Assembly: GCA_003243195.1 (NCBI GenBank)
Contig: QFQI01000011.1
Coordinates: forward strand, 21,844-85,843
Length of the DNA stretch: 64,000 nt
Direction of reading: 5' to 3'
Source: Sphingomonas taxi
Lineage (GTDB): Bacteria; Pseudomonadota; Alphaproteobacteria; Sphingomonadales; Sphingomonadaceae
Positions 27,095 through 34,865 of this stretch are shown piece after piece. Under the pieces are notes generated by a model that saw only the letters and a list, made by a program, of their open reading frames with translations, was not told the origin of the DNA and made no database searches. Both the position numbers and the translations under genes were made by a program. Position 1 is the first letter of the stretch, and the number at the start of each line of letters is the position of its first letter.

Positions 27095-27895
27095 ATGCCC
27101 AAGACGATCACCGCCTTCTCCAATCCGCTGGTCAAGCGCACGCAGGCGCTGCGCGACAAGCGTCACCGGCGCGAGGAGGGACTGTTCCTCGCCGAAGGGC
27201 TGCGCATCCTGACCGAGGCGCGGGAAACCGGGCGCATCCCACGCGTCCTGTTCTTCGCCGCCGCCAGTGCCGGCCATCCGCTGGTCCGCGCGCTGATCGA
27301 AGCGGTGGAGGCCGATTACGGCGAGGCGATCGAGACCACGCCCGACATCCTCTCCAAACTGTCCGGAAAGGACAATCCGCAGGCGGTGGTCGGCGTCTTC
27401 GACACGTTCGAGACGACGCTCGACATGCTGGATCGCGCCACCGCGCCGCTATGGCTGGTGGCCGAACGGCTGCGCGACCCGGGCAATCTGGGCACGATCC
27501 TGCGCACCGGCGATGCGGTCGGTGCCGGCGCGCTGATCCTGATCGACGAATGCGTCGATCCCTTCTCGATCGAGGCGGTGCGCGCCAGCATGGGCGCGCT
27601 GTTCACCGTGCCGATCGTGCGTGCCGACTGGCCCGATTTCCTGACGTGGCTGCGCGCCGGCCCCGGTCAGTTGGTCGGGCTGAGCCTCCAGACCGAGCAC
27701 GGCTACCGCGACGCCGATTACGCCGCGCCGACCTTCCTGCTGACCGGCAACGAGGCGCAGGGGCTGCCGCAGGAATATGAGGCGGCGTGCGACCTGCTCG
27801 TGAAGATGCCGATGCTCGGCAAGGCCGACAGCCTCAACGCCGCCGTCGCGACCGCCGTGATGGCATATGAGGTGCTCGCGCGCCATCGCGGCTGA
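27095..27895 (+). CDS. TrmH/SpoU-family RNA 2'-O-methyltransferase
   Basis: A 266-residue SPOUT enzyme. An N-terminal substrate-binding domain (NPLVKRTQALRDKRHRREEG, LFLAEGLRIL) precedes the knotted SAM-binding domain with RLRDPGNLGTILRTGDAVGA, FSIEAVRASMGALF and LLTGNEAQGLPQEY. Such enzymes methylate ribose 2'-OH in tRNA or 23S rRNA; the exact nucleotide is not predictable here. It lies 18 bp after ptsH and may be read with it. It converges on the four-gene unit at 27939. Confidence 0.9.
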   Translation: MPKTITAFSNPLVKRTQALRDKRHRREEGLFLAEGLRILTEARETGRIPRVLFFAAASAGHPLVRALIEAVEADYGEAIETTPDILSKLSGKDNPQAVVGVFDTFETTLDMLDRATAPLWLVAERLRDPGNLGTILRTGDAVGAGALILIDECVDPFSIEAVRASMGALFTVPIVRADWPDFLTWLRAGPGQLVGLSLQTEHGYRDADYAAPTFLLTGNEAQGLPQEYEAACDLLVKMPMLGKADSLNAAVATAVMAYEVLARHRG

Positions 27896-27938
27896 GACGG
27901 CGGCGGGTGATCGCCGGGAATGACGGCCTGATCGGGAC

Positions 27939-28304
27939 TTATCCCGCTTCGACGTGCGCCACCTGCGTCAGCGATCCGAGTAGCGGAATGCCGATCACGC
28001 CGTCGACCAACGCGGTGACGCTGCCCAGCCCGGCGCTCGTCGCGCGGCGCGCCGCCACCCGGCCGATCCCCTCCAGCGACGCGAACACCGCAACGGTCGC
28101 GGCCTGCTGCACCTCGATCAGCGCTTCGGCCTCCTCCTGGTCGATATCGCCGTCCTTGAGCAGTTCGCCGATCGTCGCGATCGACGTGGCCAGCTTCTGT
28201 GCCTCGGCACCGGCCAGCGCCTTGATCTTGGCGCCGTCCGCCTTGAGCGACTTGAGGAAGGCGGCGGCCATCGTGCCGCCGACCGCGGCGATATTCAGCA
28301 ACAT
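27939..28304 (-). CDS. Small helical protein of unknown function, last gene of the lysozyme-amidase unit
   Basis: A 121-residue protein, Ala-rich and predicted mostly helical. It begins MLLNIAAVGGTMAAAFLKSL, has an acidic centre KDGDIDQEEAEALIEVQQAA and a moderately hydrophobic C-terminal third (LVDGVIGIPLLGSL). There is no clear transmembrane helix or signal peptide. Its ATG directly follows the TAG of the lipoprotein gene with no spacer, so it is translated in series. I do not recognise the family. A membrane-associated partner of the hydrolase upstream is one possibility. No domain supports a specific function. Confidence 0.65.
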   Translation of the reverse strand: MLLNIAAVGGTMAAAFLKSLKADGAKIKALAGAEAQKLATSIATIGELLKDGDIDQEEAEALIEVQQAATVAVFASLEGIGRVAARRATSAGLGSVTALVDGVIGIPLLGSLTQVAHVEAG

Positions 28305-28760
28305 CTATCGTTCCCCCTTGGCGCCGCGTTCCCGCTGGAGTCGCTCGATCGTCTGCGTCGCGCGCGCCACCGCATCCGCGTTCAGCGTGATCGCGCCCGG
28401 CGCCATGCACGCGCCGAAGCGATCGTCGGTGGAGGCGGAGGCGAGCTGGTGGCTGCGCGCGGACTCGTCGATCACATGTGTCAGCGCCGCCGCCGCGCGG
28501 CGCATCGCGCGGTCCTTCTCGGGCGTATGCGCCTCCATGGCCGCCGCGTCGGCGCGCATCGCCGCATAGGTCGGCGCGCTGGCGTCGAAGCCGCAATCGG
28601 GCGCCGCCTTCGCGGGCAAGGCGGCGTAGAAGGTGGATGCCTGTTGCTCCACCGCGCTATTGAGCCGCCGTGCCTCCGGGTCGGCGGCGATCGTCGCGCA
28701 TCCGTCCAGCAGCACGCCGGTGGCAAGCGCCAGCACGACGGGTGCGATGATCCGTGTCAT
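28305..28760 (-). CDS. Predicted lipoprotein in the lysozyme-amidase unit
   Basis: A 151-residue protein with a lipoprotein signal: basic MTR, a hydrophobic stretch APVVLALATGVLLDG and a Cys at about residue 21 (LLDGC). The mature part is helical and charged, with three further cysteines (DCGF, FGACM and the lipid Cys). The ATG overlaps the stop of the amidase-lysozyme gene (ATGA), which indicates coupled expression. A small outer-membrane lipoprotein next to a muralytic enzyme recalls phage spanin arrangements, but the length and cysteines are not typical of Rz1, so this is only a suggestion. Confidence 0.68.
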   Translation of the reverse strand: MTRIIAPVVLALATGVLLDGCATIAADPEARRLNSAVEQQASTFYAALPAKAAPDCGFDASAPTYAAMRADAAAMEAHTPEKDRAMRRAAAALTHVIDESARSHQLASASTDDRFGACMAPGAITLNADAVARATQTIERLQRERGAKGER

Positions 28761-30049
28761 TGTCCTGCTCCCTCCCCCGCCGTCGCATAGAGATCGGCCT
28801 CGGCCTGCCGGCGGCGGACCAGCCCCGCCATGACCTTGCCGTCGTTGCGTACCCAGCGCGCGAACTCGCCGACTGCGGCGTCATACTGGCCGCTGCAATG
28901 GCGCCTGGTCAGCGTCGCATCGGCGATCTTCCCGGTGTTGTAGTGGAACGACACCAGCGCATCGAACTGGTTCTGGGTGGTTTTCGCGCCGTTCAGCGCG
29001 CGGTTGACGTCGCTGACGTAGCGCTGGATCCGCTGGTTGAAATGGTCGTCGCATTCGCGCTGGCTCCAGACTGTGTCGCGGTCGATACCCGCGCCGGTGG
29101 AGCCCCAGCCGATCGTCCACGGCCGTCCGTCGCGGCTGCCCGGATCGGGATAGGCCCGGAAGGTGCCGTCCGCCTGCCGCCGCGCGCAGCCCTCGAAACT
29201 GTGGATCAGCGTCACGCCGGTCGCGCTGAGCACGTGCCCGCCATTCGGGACCGCCACGACCACCGGGTTCGCGGGGTGCGGCGCGGTCAGCACCGCCCAG
29301 GTCTTCGGGCCGCAGATGCCATCCGCGTCGAGCTGGTGGCCGCGCTGCCACGATCGCAGCGCCGCCTCGGTCTTCGCGCCGAAGATACCGTCGGCGCGGA
29401 TATCCAGCGCATCCTGCAGCAACCGGACGGACGGGCCTTCATCGCCACGGCGCAGCGTCGGTCGGCCCTGATTGTCGGTGGTCGGCACCGGCGGCGGGGG
29501 CGACGTCCGCCCCGTCAGATAGCCGTGCACCGCTTCACGGAACACCTGCATGTCGAAACAGGGATCGACCTTGCGCCCCGGTGCCCATTCCTTGTGCGCG
29601 ATGCACATGTCGGCGGGCGCGTGGAGGAAGCCGAGCAGCGCGGCCACGCCGCGCTGATACGCCTCCATCTGCGCAGCGGGCCAGGGATCCTCCGGCCGGC
29701 CGCTATGCTCGGCCTCGATCCCGATGAAGCTGGCATTGCCCGAGACGATGTTGCGAAAACCGCCGTCGCCCGCATGGTTGGCGCGCCCCGCCGCTACGAG
29801 ATAGAAAGTGCCGTCGCGCCCGAGCCCGAGGTTGGCGAGCGGCCCGCGCAGCGGCGGGTCCGCCCGCCCCTTCGCCAGCATCGTCAGCGTCGGCATGTTG
29901 CCGGGGGCCGCCGTGCCGGTGTGATGCACCATCACGCCCCTGACGGTGCCCATCTCCGCACGCCCGCGATCGCGCCAGCCGGGATGTTCGGCGACCTTCA
30001 GCCCCGCGCGCTGCAATTCGTCGAGCATCCATGTCAGTTGGTAGCTCAT
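28757..30049 (-). CDS. Three-domain cell-wall hydrolase: amidase_2, PG-binding domain, GH24-type lysozyme
   Basis: A 430-residue protein with three modules. Residues about 20-175 are an N-acetylmuramoyl-L-alanine amidase (GVMVHHTGT, NANHAGDGG-like RANHAGDGG, FIGIEAEHSG, CIAHKEWAPGRKVDP) with the zinc histidines. Residues about 200-260 are a PG_binding_1 domain (LRRGDEGPSVRLLQDALDI). Residues about 285-425 are a phage-type lysozyme (IHSFEGC catalytic Glu, TIGWGSTGAGI, NQFDALVSFHYNTG, GLVRRRQAEADLY). It would cut both the glycan and the stem-peptide linkage of murein. There is no signal peptide, as in endolysins. ATG 30049 gives a natural N-terminus; GTG 30070 is an alternative. Confidence 0.85.
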   Translation of the reverse strand: MSYQLTWMLDELQRAGLKVAEHPGWRDRGRAEMGTVRGVMVHHTGTAAPGNMPTLTMLAKGRADPPLRGPLANLGLGRDGTFYLVAAGRANHAGDGGFRNIVSGNASFIGIEAEHSGRPEDPWPAAQMEAYQRGVAALLGFLHAPADMCIAHKEWAPGRKVDPCFDMQVFREAVHGYLTGRTSPPPPVPTTDNQGRPTLRRGDEGPSVRLLQDALDIRADGIFGAKTEAALRSWQRGHQLDADGICGPKTWAVLTAPHPANPVVVAVPNGGHVLSATGVTLIHSFEGCARRQADGTFRAYPDPGSRDGRPWTIGWGSTGAGIDRDTVWSQRECDDHFNQRIQRYVSDVNRALNGAKTTQNQFDALVSFHYNTGKIADATLTRRHCSGQYDAAVGEFARWVRNDGKVMAGLVRRRQAEADLYATAGEGAGQ

Positions 30050-30070
30050 GCCCGCTTCCCCCTCCTCCAC

Positions 30071-31555
30071 CTATGCCCGCGCGCGCCCCCCGGTCGCGGG
30101 CGGCAGTTCGTCGTCCTGGGTCAGTTCGTCATCCTCCATCTGGAAGCCGTTTGGTCCGACCTCCTGATCGTCGTCGCGCACATTGTCGTTGGCGCCCGGC
30201 ATAGCCGGCGACGGTGCCAGCCCGGCCGGCTTGCCGGTGGCCGGCCTGGGCGCGGCGGATTGCGCCGCCCGCTGCGCGCCGATCGCCGCCAGTTGCGCGT
30301 CGAACACGGCCGGCTTCTCGCCGCTCTTGGCCAGCAGGTCCGGCACCAGCCGCTCCGAGAAGCCCGCGAAGAAGCCGGCGATGATCGCGAACAGCACGCT
30401 CGTCTGCGGCACCAGCTCGAACCGCACCACCTCACCGACGATCAACGCGATCAGCACCGCGCCGCCGATCGCGCCGATCACGATCCGCAAGGCGGCGTCC
30501 ATGATGTTGGTGGTGGGCAGCAGGTCGGTCAGCACCGCCCGGCTCTTGATGGCCAGCGCGATCGAGAAGAACGCGCCCACCGCCCCCGCCGCGAAGCCGC
30601 GCCAGATGTCGATAGCCACCGCATAGTCCGGCCGCACCACCATGCTGGCGGTCTGCGGCCAGATCAGCATCGCGAACAGCGGGATCGCCGCGACCGCGAA
30701 CAGCGCCAGCGTCCGCCCGCTCGACGGCGGCTTGCGAACGGTGGCGATGACCAGCCCGATCGCCAGCGCCATGAGGATCGCGATCATGCCGATCGCGGTC
30801 GGGCGGCTGAGCGCCAGGCTGCCGGCCGGCACGAAACGCTGGACGATGTACCAGCATATCAGCGAAACGAGCGGAATGGCCGCGAGCGCGGCGAGAATGC
30901 CCTGCCGTGGCGAGGGCTGCCACCGATCGGTTGCGACCAGCCCCGCCCCAACCGCGACGCTCAGCACCAGACCGGCTGCCAACGCGACCGATCCGGCGGC
31001 AATCCGCGGCGCGATCTGCAAGGGCGGGTCGGCGCGGAGCGGCAACAACGACGCCAGCAACCACGCGACGAACATCACCACCAGCGACGCCACGAACGCG
31101 GTGAGCAGATATTCGAAGCGCGCACTCGCGGTCCGCTCGTCGATCATGTCGAGCTTGATCTTCTCCAGCCACAACCGCGCGCCCGGCGTGTCGTCCTCCA
31201 GCGCCTGCGCCAACGCACCGCCGATCCGCCGGTCCTGGCATTCGGCCTTCGCCTCCAGGCGTTGCGGATCGCGCAGCCCGAAGAAGCCGTGCGATCGTGC
31301 ATCCGGCTCGCGCGGGCGGCGCCAGTCCTGGATCAGCCCGTCGATCTCGTCGCGCAGCGGCAACAGCGGTGCCATGGCGCGGCGTTGCTCCACCGCGAGC
31401 GCCGGATCATCGGCGAACTGCACCAGCACCCGCTCGCGCGTGCGATAGATGGCATATTCGCCATCCTTTCGCTGGTAGACCTCCTCGATGAGGTTGTCGT
31501 GCCGGTCACGGCCACCGCGACGGATATACGCGAGGCCCGGATCACCCGCCGACAT
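30071..31555 (-). CDS. Multi-pass membrane protein of unknown function, first gene of the lysozyme-amidase unit
   Basis: A 494-residue protein. A soluble N-terminal region of about 140 residues (IRRGGRDRHDNLIEEVYQRK; later RLWLEKIKLDMIDERTASAR) precedes roughly eight hydrophobic segments between residues 145 and 405. The last of these ends IIAGFFAGFSERLVPDLL. A Pro/Ala-rich, then acidic cytoplasmic-type tail follows (about 410-494). No enzyme motif is visible. The AGFSER-type end of the membrane domain looks conserved, but I cannot assign it to a named family. The stop is 21 bp before the hydrolase start on the same strand. A pore, an export factor or a sensor are all conceivable. Confidence 0.7.
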   Translation of the reverse strand: MSAGDPGLAYIRRGGRDRHDNLIEEVYQRKDGEYAIYRTRERVLVQFADDPALAVEQRRAMAPLLPLRDEIDGLIQDWRRPREPDARSHGFFGLRDPQRLEAKAECQDRRIGGALAQALEDDTPGARLWLEKIKLDMIDERTASARFEYLLTAFVASLVVMFVAWLLASLLPLRADPPLQIAPRIAAGSVALAAGLVLSVAVGAGLVATDRWQPSPRQGILAALAAIPLVSLICWYIVQRFVPAGSLALSRPTAIGMIAILMALAIGLVIATVRKPPSSGRTLALFAVAAIPLFAMLIWPQTASMVVRPDYAVAIDIWRGFAAGAVGAFFSIALAIKSRAVLTDLLPTTNIMDAALRIVIGAIGGAVLIALIVGEVVRFELVPQTSVLFAIIAGFFAGFSERLVPDLLAKSGEKPAVFDAQLAAIGAQRAAQSAAPRPATGKPAGLAPSPAMPGANDNVRDDDQEVGPNGFQMEDDELTQDDELPPATGGRARA

Positions 31556-31779
31556 GAGTCATCCGCCCGCGCGACACGCAATATGGAAGGACACCGCAAT
31601 CGCGGTGCAAGCGCTCAGCCATCGGACATCCCCCATCTTTGATACGAGGACGGCGCATTGATGCGCACTGTTGGCGAACCGTGGGCGGGAGAATGACTCA
31701 ACACCATGCGTCTGTAAAGAGGCGCTTTGGCCATCGATTCGCCGGTGCCATCGCCGGGTGCGCGCGCTAGACGGGCGGC

Positions 31780-32742
31780 ATGACCGATTGCGAGATCCTG
31801 ATGCCCGCGCCGATGCTGCCCAGCGTCGTCGAGGCGCTGCAACGCCGCTTCACGCTCCATCGCCTGTGGGAACAGTCGGACCCCGACGCCTTTCTCGCGA
31901 TGGCCGGACCGCGCATCCGCGGGCTGGCGGCGAGTACGCTGGCCGGTCGTATCGACGCCGGCTGGTTCGACCGCCTCCCCGCGCTGGAAATCGTCGCCAA
32001 TTTCGGCGTCGGATATGACAACATCGACGTGCGCGCGGCACAGGCACGCGGCATCATGGTCACCAATACGCCGGGCGTTCTGGACGAGGAGGTGGCCGAC
32101 CTGACGCTCGGCCTGCTGCTGGCGACGATCCGGCGCCTTCCGCAAGCGGACCGCCATGTCCGCGAAGGCCGGTGGGCGAGCGGCCCGTTCCCGCTCTCGC
32201 CGACGCTGCGCGGGCGCCGGGTCGGGATCATCGGGCTGGGCGCGATCGGCAAGGCGGTGGCGCGGCGGCTGGAGGGGTTCGATGTCGCCATTGCCTATCA
32301 CGGACGGTCGCGGCAGCCCGCGATCGGCTACGACTATCACGCGACCCCCGTGGCGCTCGCTGCCGCCTGCGACGTGCTGATCGCCATCGTGCCCGGTGGA
32401 CCGGGGACGCTACACATCATCGACGCGGATGTGCTGGCGGCGCTTGGCTCGCAGGGCATCGTCATCAACGTCGCGCGCGGCAGCGTCGTGGATCAGGACG
32501 CGCTGATCGACGCGCTTCAGGCCGGCACGATCCTGGGCGCGGGACTCGACGTGTTCAACGACGAGCCGAACGTGCCGCCGGCGCTGTGCGCGATGCCGAA
32601 CGTGGTGCTTCTGCCCCATGTGGGCTCCGCATCGGAGCATACGCGTGCCGCCATGGGAGCGATGGTGGTCGACAATCTCATCGCCTGGTTCGAACGCGGA
32701 TCGGCGATCTCGCCCGTGCCGGAGACCGCCTCGCATCCATAA
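31780..32742 (+). CDS. D-isomer 2-hydroxyacid dehydrogenase (glyoxylate/hydroxypyruvate reductase type)
   Basis: A 320-residue NAD(P)-dependent enzyme. VGYDNIDVRAAQARGIMVTN and PGVLDEEVADL belong to the substrate domain. RVGIIGLGAIGKAVARRL is the nucleotide fold, with VINVARGSVVDQDAL carrying the catalytic Arg and PNVVLLPHVGSASEHTR the catalytic His. A Glu is present in FNDEPNV. The order and length fit glyoxylate/hydroxypyruvate reductases, but related enzymes act on other 2-keto acids. It is transcribed alone, divergent from the four-gene unit and convergent with rmuC. Confidence 0.87.
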   Translation: MTDCEILMPAPMLPSVVEALQRRFTLHRLWEQSDPDAFLAMAGPRIRGLAASTLAGRIDAGWFDRLPALEIVANFGVGYDNIDVRAAQARGIMVTNTPGVLDEEVADLTLGLLLATIRRLPQADRHVREGRWASGPFPLSPTLRGRRVGIIGLGAIGKAVARRLEGFDVAIAYHGRSRQPAIGYDYHATPVALAAACDVLIAIVPGGPGTLHIIDADVLAALGSQGIVINVARGSVVDQDALIDALQAGTILGAGLDVFNDEPNVPPALCAMPNVVLLPHVGSASEHTRAAMGAMVVDNLIAWFERGSAISPVPETASHP

Positions 32743-32751
32743 GCGGCCACT

Positions 32752-32773
32752 ATGACCGGAGCCGACCGGTCAT
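32752..32773. terminator. Short inverted repeat between convergent genes
   Basis: ATGACCGG (32752-32759) and CCGGTCAT (32766-32773) form an 8-bp stem with a 6-base loop just after the dehydrogenase stop and before the convergent rmuC stop. There is no T-run, so this is a weak bidirectional terminator candidate. Confidence 0.35.
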
Positions 32774-32837
32774 GCGGGCATTCACGTCATGTTGGCGGAC
32801 GTGCGAAGGCGCACAGCCACGGCGCCGGCGCGCGTCG

Positions 32838-34202
32838 CTAAGGCGCAAGTACCTTGGTCAGCGGACGGGCGGATTGCTCGCCGATCGGGAGGGCGTCGAT
32901 CGACTTGTTGCCGGTGTCGATATTCAACGCCTCGAAGCGCCGCGCGCTGGTCAGCACCTGGCTTTCCAGACTGCCCACGAAGCTGTTGTACGCGCCCATC
33001 GCGGTGTCGAGGTTCTTGCCCAGCTTCGCGACATGCCCCGTCATCACCGCCAGCCGCTGGTACAATTCCTTGCCGAGCGCGCCGATCTCCTGCGCCTCGC
33101 GCGCCAGCTTCTCCTGCCGCCACACCGCCGACACGGTGCGGGCGATCGCGATGAGATTGGTGGGCGTGGCCAGCAGGACGCGGCGTTCGAAGGCATAGTC
33201 CCACAACCCGGCATCGTGTTCGAGCGCAGCGGACAGGAAATGCTCGCCCGGCACGAACATCACGACATATTCGGGCGCATCGTCGAACTGCGTCCAATAA
33301 GCCTTGGCGCCGAGCGCATTGACGTGCGCGCGCATCGACTGGGCATGCGCCGCCAGCCCAAGCTGCCGTTCCGCCTCGTCCACGGCGCCGAACGCGTCCT
33401 GATAGGCGTTGAGCGACACCTTGGCATCGACGATCAGCGACTTGCCGCCGGGGACGCGGACAATGGCGTCGGGCCGCAATCGCCCACCCTCGTCTCCGGC
33501 GACGCTCACCTCCATGCGAAAATCGGTATGTTCGGCCAGCCCGCACGATTCGAGGACATTGCGCAACTGCTGCTCGCCCCAACGCCCGCGCGCCTTGGGG
33601 GCGTTGCGCAGCGCATTCACCAGCTTGGCCGCCTCACCGGAGACACGCTCCTGCCCGATGCGCATCGCCTCGATCTGGCCGTGCAACTGCCCGAAGGCAT
33701 CGCGGCGTTCGGCCTCGATCTTCGCGACGCCCTCCTCATAGCGTTGCAGCCGATCGTTCACCGGCTGGAGCAAGGCGCGCAATCCCTGCCCCGCCTGCTC
33801 CTCCGACTGGCGAAAGCGCGCCTCGGCGCGTTCGAGGAACGCCTTCTGCGCCTCACCCAGCGCGTTCTGCGCGACGTCGCGGAAGCGCAGGCTCATCTCG
33901 TCCGCCGCCGCTTTCAGGTCCGCGATCCGCTGTTCCGCCGCCCTGCCCTCCGCCTGGAGGCGCGAAACGTCGAGCCGCGCCGCCTCGCGTTCGTCGCGCG
34001 CCTGCGTCAATTCGGTGCGCAGGCCGTCCACCGCCCGCGCGCGCTCCTCAGCGGCGGCCAGATCGGTGATCGCGCGCTTGAACTGCTCGACCTGCTCGTC
34101 ACGCTCGCGACGGAATCGTTGCGCCTCGCGCCGCCCCGCGATCCAGCCGAGCAACCCGCCAAGCGCGAGGGCGATCACGGCAACAAGCAGATATTCGATC
34201 AT
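32838..34202 (-). CDS. rmuC: DNA recombination protein RmuC
   Basis: A 454-residue RmuC. One N-terminal membrane helix (YLLVAVIALALGGLLGWIAG) is followed by a long coiled coil, about residues 25-170. The nuclease-like RmuC domain comes next: NALRNAPKARGRWGEQQLRN, DAIVRVPGGKSLIVDAKVSL and YVVMFVPGEHFLSAAL. RmuC limits inversions at short repeats in other bacteria. ATG 34202 places the helix at the very N-terminus; the longer frame starting at 34238 is less likely. It ends the recR-def-rmuC run on the minus strand. Confidence 0.92.
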   Translation of the reverse strand: MIEYLLVAVIALALGGLLGWIAGRREAQRFRRERDEQVEQFKRAITDLAAAEERARAVDGLRTELTQARDEREAARLDVSRLQAEGRAAEQRIADLKAAADEMSLRFRDVAQNALGEAQKAFLERAEARFRQSEEQAGQGLRALLQPVNDRLQRYEEGVAKIEAERRDAFGQLHGQIEAMRIGQERVSGEAAKLVNALRNAPKARGRWGEQQLRNVLESCGLAEHTDFRMEVSVAGDEGGRLRPDAIVRVPGGKSLIVDAKVSLNAYQDAFGAVDEAERQLGLAAHAQSMRAHVNALGAKAYWTQFDDAPEYVVMFVPGEHFLSAALEHDAGLWDYAFERRVLLATPTNLIAIARTVSAVWRQEKLAREAQEIGALGKELYQRLAVMTGHVAKLGKNLDTAMGAYNSFVGSLESQVLTSARRFEALNIDTGNKSIDALPIGEQSARPLTKVLAP

Positions 34203-34254
34203 TGCCGGAACATAGATCGAACGCACCGCCCCCCACAACCATTAATCGTCCACG

Positions 34255-34788
34255 TCAGCCCGCGCGGCGCAGCTTGTCCAGCTTCTTGAGCAACATGCCG
34301 CGCTTCAACCGCGAGATATAGTCGATGAACAGCACGCCGTTGAGATGGTCGATCTCATGCTGCATGCAGGTCGACATCAGCCCGTCGAACTCCGCCTCCT
34401 GTCGCGCGCCATCGGTATCCAGCCACGTCACGCGGCAGCGGTCGGGGCGGGTAACCTCGGCATATTGGTCGGGGATCGACAGGCAGCCCTCGTTGTAGCT
34501 CGACTGCTCCTCGCTCAGCCAGGTGATCTCCGGATTGATGAACGCCCGCGGATCGCGCGCGGCCTCGGGCGCCTCGCCTTCTTCCAGCTCGCGTTCCTGA
34601 AGGTCGATCACGACGATGCGCTGCATGATGCCGACCTGGATCGCCGCCAGCCCGATGCCGCGCGCATCGTACATGGTGTCGAACATGTCGGCGACGATGC
34701 CGCGCACCTCGTCGTTCACCTCCGCGACGGGCGTGCAGGTTTCGCGCAGCCGCGCGTCGGGAACTTCTACGATCGGAAGAATGGCCAT
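34255..34788 (-). CDS. def: Peptide deformylase
   Basis: A 177-residue Def with all three active-site blocks: GIGLAAIQVG, EGCLSIPDQY (metal Cys) and CMQHEIDHLNGVLF (metal His pair and catalytic Glu). It removes the formyl group from nascent proteins. The start at 34788 gives MAILPIVEVPDARLRE. It is preceded by the 14-bp repeat region that follows recR. fmt, which adds the formyl group to initiator tRNA, lies close by but on the opposite strand, divergent from recR rather than next to def. Confidence 0.96.
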   Translation of the reverse strand: MAILPIVEVPDARLRETCTPVAEVNDEVRGIVADMFDTMYDARGIGLAAIQVGIMQRIVVIDLQERELEEGEAPEAARDPRAFINPEITWLSEEQSSYNEGCLSIPDQYAEVTRPDRCRVTWLDTDGARQEAEFDGLMSTCMQHEIDHLNGVLFIDYISRLKRGMLLKKLDKLRRAG

Positions 34789-34823
34789 CCGGGCGGGCTA
34801 CGGATGCGCTCCGCCCCCGTCAA

Positions 34824-34865
34824 CCGATTGGCGTCGACCAATAGGCGTCGGCCAATAGGCGTCAG
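34824..34865. repeat. Three imperfect 14-bp tandem repeats at the recR 3' end
   Basis: Units CCGATTGGCGTCGA, CCAATAGGCGTCGG and CCAATAGGCGTCAG follow each other without gaps. The last unit contains the recR stop codon. The array lies in the short leader before def. It could be a slippage duplication that shifts the recR-def spacing; no protein-binding role can be claimed. Confidence 0.7.

Noticed and set aside
28754..31642. A 962-codon open frame on the plus strand opposite the four-gene unit
   Set aside because: High-GC DNA gives long antisense frames. Its protein is Arg/Gly/His-rich without domains, while the minus strand holds recognisable enzymes and coupled starts.
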